From positions 535,292,682-535,356,681 of the forward strand of contig CM042684.1 of the NCBI GenBank assembly GCA_023614405.1: DNA of 64,000 nucleotides, written 5' to 3'. The notes beneath the pieces were generated by a model. It made no database searches and was not told where the DNA came from. It saw only the letters and a list, made by a program, of their open reading frames with translations. The position numbers and the translations under genes are program-made. Source of the stretch: Avena insularis (Eukaryota > Streptophyta > Magnoliopsida > Poales > Poaceae). Each line of letters begins with the position of its first letter. The first letter of the stretch is position 1. Positions 35,301 to 45,618 of the stretch are shown piece after piece.

Positions 35301-38300
35301 CGGAGCGTGAAAACTTTCATGTGACCCTAGCATATGTGTGTGAGAGTGGTGCAAGGTTGGTAGGTGCCATGTGTAGGCGCCAGGTGTGACCCCCTTCCTG
35401 GACATGCGTTAACTTTTAGCGAAATCCTGGATCTGTACGTGGAAACTCCCGCCGCGGGACAACCGGGGCCTAGAATGTGGCAAAGTTGGCCCAACCATTG
35501 CTCTCCATGTACACATGTACTAAAAAACCAAAACAAATAGAAAGGTCCACCGGGCTACCCTCGTATGGAGATAGCTATAGGGGTAGACGATCCGGGGCCC
35601 CCGGTCTAGGGTTTCGCCAGAGGAAGACCACCGGAGCGTCGGAATCACATGAAAACTTGCATGTGCCCCTAGCATATGTGTGTGAGAGTGGTGCAAGGTT
35701 GGTAGGCGCCAGGTGTGACCCCCTTCCCGGACATGCGTTAACACTTAGCGAAATCGGATCTCAGACGTGGAAACTCCCGCCACGGGACAACCGGGGCCTA
35801 GAATGTGGCAAAGTTGGCCCAACCATTGCTCTCCATGTACACATGTACTAAACAAACCAAAACAAATAGAAAGGTCCACCGGGCTACCCTCGTACGGAGA
35901 TAGCTATAGGGGTAGACGATCCGGGGCCCCCGGTCTAGGGTTTCGCCGGAGGAAGACCACCGAAGCGTCGGAATCACATCAAAACTTGCATGTGCCCCTA
36001 GCATATGTGTGTGAGAGTGGTGCAAGGTTGGTAGGTGCCATGTGTAGGCGCCAGGTGTGACCCCCTCCCGGACATGCGTTAACACTTAGCGAAATCCTGG
36101 ATCTGTACGTGGAAACTCCCGCCGCGGGTCAACCGGGGCCTAGAATGTGGCAAAGTTGGCCCAACCATTGCTATCCATGTATATATGTACTAAACAAACC
36201 AAAAAAAAATAGAAAGGTCCACCGGGCTACCCTCGTATGGAGATAGCTATAGGGGTCGACGATCCGGGGCCCCCGGTCTAGGGTTTCGCCGGAGGAAGAC
36301 CACCGGAGCGTCGGAATCACATGAAAACTTGAATGTACCCCTAGCATATGTGTGTGAGAGTGGTGCAAGGTTGGTAGGTGCCATGTGTAGGCGCCAGGTG
36401 TGACCCCCTTCCTGGACATGCGTTAACACTTAGCGAAAATCGGATGCAGACGTGGAAACTCCCGCCGCGGGACAACCGGGGCCTAGAATGTGGCAAAGTT
36501 GGCCCAACCATTGCTCTCCATGTACACATGTACTAAAAAAACCAAAACAAATAGAAAGGTCCACCGGGCTACCCTCGTACGGAGATAGCTATAGGGGTAG
36601 ACGATCCGGGGCCCCCGGTCTAGGGTTTCGCCGGAGGAAGACCACCGGAGCGTCGGAATCACATGAAAACTTGCATGTGACCCTAGCATATGTGTGTGAG
36701 AGTGGTGCAAGGTTGGTAGGTGCCATGTGTAGGCGCCAGGTGTGACCCCCTTCCCGGACATGCGTTAACTTTTAGCGAAATCCTGGATCTGTACGTGGAA
36801 ACTCCCGCCGCGGGACAACCGGGGCCTAGAATGTGGCAAAGTTGGCCCAACCATTGCTCTCCATTTATATATCTACTAAACAAACCAAAACAAATAGAAA
36901 GGTCCACCGGGCTACCCTCGTACGGAGATAGCTATAGGGGTACACGATCCGGGGCCCCCGGTCTAGGGTTTCGCCGGAGGAAGACCACCGGAGCGTCGAA
37001 ATCACATGAAAACTTGCATGTGCCCCTAGCATATGTGTGTGAGAGTGGTGCAAGGTTGGTAGGTGCCATGTGTAGGCGCCAGGTGTGACCCCCTTCCTGG
37101 ACATGCGTTAACCCTTAGCGAAATCCTGGATCTGTACGTGGAAACTCCCGCCGCGGGACAACCGGGGCCTAGAATGTGGCAAAGTTGTCCCAACCATTGC
37201 TCTCCATGTACACATGTACTAAACAAACCAAAACAAATAGAAAGGTCCACCGGGCTACCCTCGTACGGAGATAGCTATAGGGGTAGACGATCCAGGGCCC
37301 CCGGTCTAGGGTTTCACCGGAGGAAGACCACTGAGGCCGGAATCACATAAAACTTGCATGTGCCCCTAGCATATGTGTGTGAGAGTGGTGCAAGGTTGGT
37401 AGGTGCCATGTGTAGGCGCCAGTGTGACCCTTCCGGACATGCGTTAACACTTAGCGAAATCCTGGATCTGTACGTGGAAACTCCCGCCGCGGGACAACCG
37501 GGGCCTTGAATGTCGCAAAGTTGGCCCAACCATTGCTCTCCATGTACACATGTACTAAACAAACCAAAACAAATAGAAAGGTCCACCGGGCTACCCTCGT
37601 ACGGAGATAGCTATAGGGGTAGACGATCCGGGGCCCCCGGTCTAGGGTTTCGCCAGAGAAGACCACCGGAGCGTCGGAATCACATGAAAACTTGCATGTG
37701 CCCCTAGCATATGTGTGTGAGAGTGGTGCAAGGTTGGTAGGTGCCATGTGGGCGCCAGTGTGACCCCTTCCCGGACATGCGTTAACACTTAGCGAAATCC
37801 TGGATCTGTATGTGGAAACTCCCGCCGCGGGACAACCGGGGCCTAGAATGTGGCAAAGTTGGCCCAACCATTGCTCTCCATGTACACATGTACTAAACAA
37901 ACCAAAACAAATAGAAAGGTCCACCGGGCTACCCTCGTACGGAGATAGCTATAGGGGTAGACGATCCGGGGCCCCCGGTCTAGGGTTTCGCCGGAGGAAG
38001 ACCACCGAGGCCGGAATCACATGAAAACTTGCATGTGCCCCTAGCATATGTGTGTGAGTGGTGCAAGGTTGGTAGGTGCCATGTGTAGGCGCCAGTGTGA
38101 CCCCTTCCGGACATGCTAACACTTAGCGAAATCTCGGATGCATGCGTGGAAACTCCCGCCGCGGGACAACCGGGGCCTAGAATGTGGCAAAGATGGCCCA
38201 ACCATTGCTCTCCATGTACACATGTACTAAACAAACCAAAACAAATAGAAAGGTCCATCGGGCTACCCTCGACGGAGATAGCTATAGGGGTTTACGATCC

Positions 38301-41300
38301 GGGCCCCTGCCTAGGGTTTCGCCGGAGGAAGACCACCGGAGCGTCGGAATCACATGAAAACTTGCATGTGCCCCTATAATATGTGTGTGAGAGTGGTGCA
38401 AGGTTGGTAGGTGCCATGTGTAGGCGCCAGGGGTAACCTCCTTCCCGGACATGCGTTAACTTTTAGCGAAATCCTGGATCTGTACGTGGAAACTCCCGCC
38501 GCGGGACAACCGGGGCCTAGAATGTGGCAAAGTTGGCCCAACCATTGCTCTCCATTTATATATCTACTAAACAAACCAAAACAAATAGAAAGGTCCACCG
38601 GGCTACCTTCGTACGGAGATAGCTATAGGGGTAGACGATCCGGGGCCCCCGGTCTAGGGTTTCGCCGGAGGAAGACCACCGGAGCGTCGGAATCACATGA
38701 AAACTTGCATGTGCCCCTAGCATATGTGTGTGAGAGTGGTGCAAGGTTGGTAGGTGCCATGTGTAGGCGCCAGGTGTGACCCCCTTCCTGGACATGCGTT
38801 AACTTTTAGCGAAATCCTGGATCTGTACGTGGAAACTCCCGCCGCGGGACAACCGGGGCCTAGAATGTGGCAAAGTTGGCCCAACCATTGCTCTCCATGT
38901 ACACATGTACTAAACAAACCAAAACAAATAGAAAGGTCCACCGGGCTACCCTCGTACGGAGATAGCTATAGGGGTAGACGATCCGGGGCCCCCGGTCTAG
39001 GGTTTTGCCGGAGGAAGACCACCGGAGCATCGGAATCACATGAAAACTTGCATGTGCCCCTAGCATATGTGTGTGAGAGTGGTGCAAGGTTGGTAGGTGC
39101 CATGTGTAGGCGCCAGGTGTGACCCCCTTCCTGGACATGCGTTAACACTTAGCGAAATCCTGGATGCATGCGTGGAAACTCCCTTGTGGGACAACCGGGG
39201 CCTAGAATGTGGCAAAGTTGGCCCAACCATTGCTCTCCATGTACACATGTACTAAACAAACCAAAACAAATAGAAAGGTCCACCGGGCTACCCTCGTACG
39301 GAGATAGCTATAGGGGTAGACGATCCGGGGCCCCCGGTCTAGGGTTTCGCCGGAGGAAGACCACCGGAGCGTCGGAATCACATGAAAACTTGCATGTGCC
39401 CCTAGCATATGTGTGTGAGAGTGGTGCAAGGTTGGTAGGCGCCAGGTGTGACCCCCTTCCCGGACATGCGTTAACACTTAGCGAAATCCTGGATCTGTAC
39501 GTGGAAACTCCCTCCGCGGGACAACTGGGGCCTAGAATGTGGCAAAGTTGGCCCAACCATTGCTCTCCATGTACACATGTACTAAAAAACCAAAACAAAT
39601 AGAAAGGTCCACCGGGCTACCCTCGTACGGAGATAGCTATAGGGGTAGACGATCCGGGCCCCCCGGTCTAGGGTTTCGCCGGAGGAAGACCACCGGAGCG
39701 TCGGAATCACATGAAAACTTGCATGTGCCCCTAGCATATGTGTGTGAGAGTGGTGCAAGGTTGGTAGGTGCCATGTGTGACCCCCTTCCCGGACATGCGT
39801 TAACACTTAGCGAAATCCTGGATCTGTACGTGGAAACTCCCGCCGCGGGACAACCGGGGCCTAGAATGTGGCAAAGTTGGCCCAACCATTGCTCTCCATG
39901 TATATATGTACTAAACAAACCAAAACAAATAGAAAGGTCCACCGGGCTACCCTCGTATGGAGATAGCTATAGGGTAGACGATCCGGGGCCCCCGGTCTAG
40001 GGTTTCGCCGGAGGAAGACCACCGGAGCGTCGGAATCACATGAAAACTTGCATGTGCCCCTAGCATATGTGTGTGAGAGTGGTGCAAGGTTGGTAGGTGC
40101 CATGTGTAGGCGCCAGGTGTGACCCCTTTCCCGGACATGCGTTAACACTTAGCGAAATCCTGGATCTATACGTGGAAACTCCCTCCGCGGGACAACCGGG
40201 GCCTAGAATGTGGCAAAGTTGGCCCAACCATTGCTCTCCATGTACACATGTACTAAACAAACCAAAACAAATAGAAAGGTCCACCGGGCTACCCTCGTAC
40301 GGAGATAGCTATAGGGGTAGACGATCCGGGGCCCCCGGTCTAGGGTTTCGCCGGAGGAAGACCACCGGAGCATCGGAATCACATGAAAACTTGCATGTGC
40401 CCCTAGCATATGTGTGTGAGAGTGGTGCAAGGTTGGTAGGTGCCATGTGTAGGCGCCAGGTGTGACCCCTTTCCCGGACATGCGTTAACTTTTAGCGAAA
40501 TCCTGGATCTGTACGTGGAAACTCCCTCCGCGGGACAACTGGGGCCTAGAATGTGGCAAAGTTGGCCCAACCATTGCTCTCCATGTACACATGTACTAAA
40601 AAACCAAAACAAATAGAAAGGTCCACCGGGCTACCCTCGTATGGAGATAGCTATAGGGGTAGACGATCCGGGGCCCCCGGTCTAGGGTTTCGCCGGAGGA
40701 AGACCACCGGAGCGTCAAAATCACATGAAAACTTGCATGTGCCCCTAGAATATGTGTGTGAGAGTGGTGCAAGGTTGGTAGGCGCCAGGTGTGACCCCCT
40801 TCCCGGACATGCGTTAACACTTAGCGAAATCCTGGATCTGTACGTGGAAACTCCCGCCGCGGGACAACCGGGGCCTAGAATGTGGCAAAGTTGGCCCAAC
40901 CATTGCTCTCCATGTACACATGTACTAAAAAAACCAAAACAAATAGAAAGGTCCACCGGGCTACCCTCGTATGGAGATAGCTATAGGGGTAGACGATCCG
41001 GGGCCCCCGGTCTAGGGTTTCGCCGGAGGAAGACCACCGAAGCGTCGGAATCACATGAAAACTTGAATGTGCCCCTAGCATATGTGTGTGAGAGTGGTGC
41101 AAGGTTGGTAGGTGCCATGTGTAGGCGCCAGGTGTGACCCCCTCCCGGACATGCGTTAACACTTAGCGAAATCCTGGATCTGTACGTGGAAACTCCCGCC
41201 GCGGGTCAACCGGGGCCTAGAATGTGGCAAAGTTGGCCCAACCATTGATCTCCATGTATATATGTACTAAACAAACCAAAAAAAAATAGAAAGGTCCACC

Positions 41301-43873
41301 GGGCTACCCTCGTATGGAGATAGCTATAGGGTGACGATCCGGGGCCCCGTCTAGGTTTCATGGGAGGAAGACCACATGGCGTCGGAATCACATGAAAACT
41401 TGAATGTTCCCCTAGCATATGTGTGTGAGAGTGGTGCAAGGTTGGTAGGTGCCATGTGTAGGCGCCAGGTGTGACCCCCTTCCCGGACATGCGTTAACAC
41501 TTAGCGAAATCCTGGATCTGTACGTGGAAACTCCCGCCGCGGGACAACCGGGGCCTAGAATGTGGCAAAATTGGCCCAACCATTGCTCTCCATGTACACA
41601 TGTACTAAAAAAACCAAAACAAATAGAAAGGTCCACCGGGCTACCTTCGTACGGAGATAGCTATAGGGGTAGACGATCCGGGGCCCCCGGTCTAGGGTTT
41701 CGCCGGAGGAAGACCACCGGAGCGTCAGAATCACATGAAAACTTGCATGTGCCCCTAGCATATGTATGTGAGAGTGGTGCAAGGTTGGTAGGTGCCATGT
41801 GTAGGCGCCAGGTGTGACCCCCTTCCTGGACATGCGTTAACTTTTAGCGAAATCCTGGATCTGTACGTGGAAACTCCCGCCGCGGGACAACCGAGGCCTA
41901 GAATGTGGCAAAGTTGGCCCAACCATTGCTCTCCATGTACACATGTACTAAACAAACCAAAACAAATAGAAAGGTCCACCGGGATACCCTCGTACGGAGA
42001 TAGCTATAGGGGTAGACGATCCGGGGCCCCCGGTCTAGGGTTTCGCCGGAGGAAGACCACCGGAGCATCGGAATCACATGAAAACTTGCATGTGCCCCTA
42101 GCATATGTGTGTGAGAGTGGTGCAAGGTTGGTAGGTGCCATGTGTAGGCGCCAGGTGTGACCCCCTTCCCGAACATGCGTTAACACTTAGCGAAATCCTG
42201 GATCTGTACGTGGAAACTCCCTCCGTGGGACAAGGGGGGCCTAGAATGTGGCAAAGTTGGCCCAACCATTGCTCTCCATGTACACATGTACTAAAAAACC
42301 AAAACAAATAGAAAGGTCCACCGGGCTACCCTCGTACGGAGATAGCTATAGGGGTAGACGATCCGGGGGCCCCGGTCTAGGGTTTCGCCGGAGGAAGACC
42401 ACCGGAGCGTCGGAATCACATGAAAACTTGCATGTGCCCCTAGCATATGTGTGTGAGAGTGGTGCAAGGTTGGTAGGCGCCAGGTGTGACCCCCTTCCCG
42501 GACATGCGTTAACACTTAGCGAAATCCACGGATCATGCGTGGAAACTCCCCGCCATGGACAACTGGGCCTAGAATGTGGCAAAATTTTCCCAACCATTGC
42601 TCTCCATGTATATATGTACTAAAAAAACCAAAACAAATAGAAAGGTCCACCGGGCTACTCTCGTACGGAGATAGCTATAGGGGTAGACGATCCGGGGCCC
42701 CCGGTCTAGGGTTTAGCTGGAGGAAGACCACCGGAGCGTCGGAATCACATGAAAACTTGCATGTGCCCCTAGCATATGTGTCTGAGAGTGGTGCAAGGTT
42801 GGTAGGTGCCATGTGTAGGCGCCAGGTGTAACCCCCTTCCCGGACATGCGTTAACTTTTAGCGAAATCACGGATGCATGCGTGGAAACTCCCTTGTGGGA
42901 CAACCGGGGCCTAGAATGTGGAAAAGTTGGCCCAACCATTGCTCTTCATTTATATATCTACTAAACAAACCAAAACAAATAGAAAGGTCCACCGGTCTAC
43001 CCTCGTACGGAGATAGCTATAGGGGTAGACGATCCGGGGCCCCCGGTCTAGGGTTTCGCCGGAGGAAGACCACCGGAGCGTCGGAATCACATGAAAACTT
43101 GCATGTGCCCCTACCATATGTGTGTGAGAGTGGTGCAAGGTTGGTAGGTGCCATGTGTAGGCGCCAGGTGTGACCCCCTTGCCGGACATGCGTTAACACT
43201 TAGCGAAATCACAGGATGCATGCGTGGAAACTCCCGCCGCGGGACAACCGGGGCGTAGAATGTGGAAAAGATGGCCCAACCATTGCTCTCCATGTATATA
43301 TGTACTAAACAAACCAAAATAAATAGAAAGGTCCACCGGGCTACCCTCGTACGGAGATAGCTATAGGGGTTTACGATCCAGGGCCCCCAGTCTAGGGTTT
43401 CGCCGGACGAAGACCACCGGAGCGTCAGAATCTCATGAAAACTTGCATGTGCCCCTAGCATATGTGTGTGAGAGTGGTGCAAGGTTGGTAGGGGCCATGT
43501 GTAGGCGCCAGGTGTGACCCCCTTCCCGGACATGCGTTAACACTTAGCGCAATCCGATGCATGCGTGGAAACTCGCAGTGGACAACTGGGCCTAGAATGT
43601 GGCAAAGTTGGCCCAACCATTGCTCTCCATGTACACATGTACTAAACAAACCAAAACAAATAGAAAGGTCCACCGGGCTACCCTCGTACGGAGATAGCTA
43701 TAGGGGTAGACGATCCGGGGCCCCCGGTCTAGGGTTTCGCCGGAGGAAGACCACTGGAGTGTCGGAATCACATGAAAACTTGAATGTGCCCCTAGCATAT
43801 GTGTGTGAGAGTGGTGCAAGGTTGATAGGGGCCATGTCCTGGTGTGACCCCCTTCCCGGACATGCGTTAACAC
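26354..43873 (+). repeat. 343-bp satellite array, about 52 units, inside the CACTA
   Basis: The unit, phased on CGGACATGCGTTAACAC, recurs 53 times between 26354 and 43873. Intact neighbours are exactly 343 bp apart (26354 to 26697; 38446 to 38789 to 39132). The mean is near 337 bp because many units have small deletions. Landmarks in each unit: GGACAACCGGGGCC, CCAACCATTGCTCTCC, CAAACCAAAACAAATAG, GAGATAGCTATAGGGG, the near-palindrome CCGGGGCCCCCGG, TCTAGGGTTTCGCC, CATATGTGTGTGAGAG and GGCGCCAGGTG. The array starts and stops at the same point of the unit. The dense ORFs of 60-194 codons on both strands are the same few segments repeated, in frames that rotate because 343 is not a multiple of three; none resembles a known domain, so no gene is called. 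Confidence 0.97.
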
Positions 43874-44198
43874 CGTCAACATAGGGGAAACCCTAGATCG
43901 AGTCAAAATATTAAATTATTTGAAATAGTAAATATATTAAAGTATTTGAAATAGTAAATATATTAAAGTATTTAAAATAGTAAATATGTTACTTAAATAG
44001 AGTGAAAAATGGAAAAAACAAATAGAAGGTCTACAAGCGTACTTGGTCGGCGTGAGGTGCCCTAGGGTCGAAATGAGTGAACGAATAGACCAAATTTACT
44101 TTGAAAAAAATAGCGGCTGTCATGACGGTGGCCGTCGAGGTGTGTCCTAATCGTGAGCACCCTATCTACAAAAAAATAGCAGCCTGTGTAGCCGTGGC
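43874..44198 (+). repeat. AT-rich spacer with 30-bp tandem repeat
   Basis: Directly right of the satellite, a run of three to four copies built on AAATAGTAAATATATTAAAG covers about 43905-43992. The rest is unique AT-rich sequence without ORFs. A telo-box-like AAACCCTAG occurs at 43890. Confidence 0.7.
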
Positions 44199-44615
44199 GT
44201 GGCGAACCACATAGATCGAGTCAAGGCTGGCCGTGACCCTGCCTTACGCCACTACTGCTCGGCCGCCCCTCCTCGTCTCCATGAATCCCCGCCGCCACCA
44301 CCATGTCTGCTCCCCGCGCCCTCGTCTCCGCCCGGGCGCCGCCATCTCCCTCCTCGTCTCCACCGCCACCACCGCGTCTCCTCCCCGGCCGCACCCTCTC
44401 CTCCAAGCCCGGTGGCCTGTCGCGCGAGCCACCAGGGCCTCGAGCTCGCCGGCGCCCTCCCCTCCCACCTCGTCCACCCCGAGCTCGCCGGCGCCACCCC
44501 CTCCCACCTCGTCCACCCCGAGCTCCGGCCGCCCGCGCCCTCCCCTCCCTGCTCGCGTCCACCCCGAGGTATGGCCTACAATTCGGCTCGGATGAAATTA
44601 GATTGTTTGCTATAA
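44199..44615 (+). other. GC-rich Pro/Ser-coding segment before the transposase gene
   Basis: A GC-rich island whose three plus-strand frames all read as Pro/Arg/Ser-rich ORFs of 107-138 codons, with matching minus-strand shadows. It holds a 39-bp direct duplication (GAGCTCGCCGGCGCC..., at about 44442 and 44481). It could be 5' UTR or a first exon of the transposase gene. No domain is visible, so it is not called coding. Confidence 0.3.
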
Positions 44616-44698
44616 TTGTTAGATGAAATTAGATTGTTTGCTATAATTGTTAGATGATTGTTTGCTATAATTGTTAGATGATTGTTTGCTATAATCGT
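44588..44698 (+). repeat. Short tandem repeats of TTGTTAGATGATTGTTTGCT type
   Basis: Four copies of a 24-38 bp unit built on AGATTGTTTGCTATAATTG. The minus-strand ORF with repeated NYSKQSS is a product of this tract. Confidence 0.8.
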
Positions 44699-45004
44699 CC
44701 ATATATGAAAAATATGAATGGAATAGCAAATCTTTCATATCCCTGACTAGTGTAGAATCTCCTGTGATAGTGCTCCATGTTCCATCCTGCATTTCAATTT
44801 CGCTGCTCATATAAAACTAGTATTTAGAATTTTAGAAACCCACTTTTGAACTTTACAAAATCGTAAGAAAGAGCTTTAGAATATAATGGAATGGTAGTCG
44901 TTTTGTACAGCATATAACCCACTTATTATTGGATTGAGTTTTTTGAATGGGCATAAATATACATGTTGTGGATAAAGTGTTGTCTTTATATTTCTTCGTG
45001 TAGG

Positions 45005-45098
45005 TTTCTCAGAGCTCCCATCGTCTCGGAGCCCGTCTCGGAGCCCCCTTCGTCTCGGAGCACCCGCCATCTCGGAGCCCCAGCCGTCTCGGAGCCCC
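45005..45098 (+). repeat. GTCTCGGAGCCCC tandem repeat
   Basis: About six imperfect copies of a 12-19 bp unit containing TCTCGGAGC lie in the 5' region of the transposase gene, followed by GAGGGTGAGC, a possible splice donor. Confidence 0.75.
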
Positions 45099-45618
45099 CG
45101 AGGGTGAGCTAAAACTCCGTCTCCTCCCGCACATTTGTTATGTTACTAGATTCCATTTCCACGTCAAGTGGCGTCACCTAGGTGCCATTTCCCATCTGCG
45201 AGCGTTACGCGGATAAATATGCATTAGAGGTCGGCATATTATGAACCGTAACACTTGCGGCATTTACGGGACAATCGGCGGATGCGTAGTTGGGTATGTT
45301 TTCCATGTTCTGCTCTAGTCTGAGTCGGGATTTCGGCAGCACCTCCCCGTTGTTCTCCGGATGCACATCCTCTCGGCTTTTTGCCGAGACGTGTATCGGG
45401 AGAGCAGCGGGGAGGTCTTCAAATTGTCTCAGCGGGTAGAGCATGGAGAACGTACCCAATCTATGGATCCGGCGGCTGCTAGGAACCTCTATGCCTATTA
45501 GAGATGTAGGTTATGCATGTTGCCCCGTAGAGAAATAAAAAATATGATGCATTTAGTTTCATGCTATTATTTGATATGAAATGCCATGTTTATTGTTTGG
45601 CTCCCAATAAAGCAGAGG

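Noticed and set aside
26354..43873. CRISPR array
   Set aside because: The repeat is 343 bp with no spacer structure and sits in a plant transposon.
26400..43900. More than a hundred ORFs of 60-194 codons on both strands, with recurrent peptides such as LNKPKQIERSTGLPSYGDSYRG
   Set aside because: They are the same few segments of the 343-bp unit repeated in rotating frames. Lengths change with every indel, both strands are equally open, and no domain or start context recurs. Coding is not supported.
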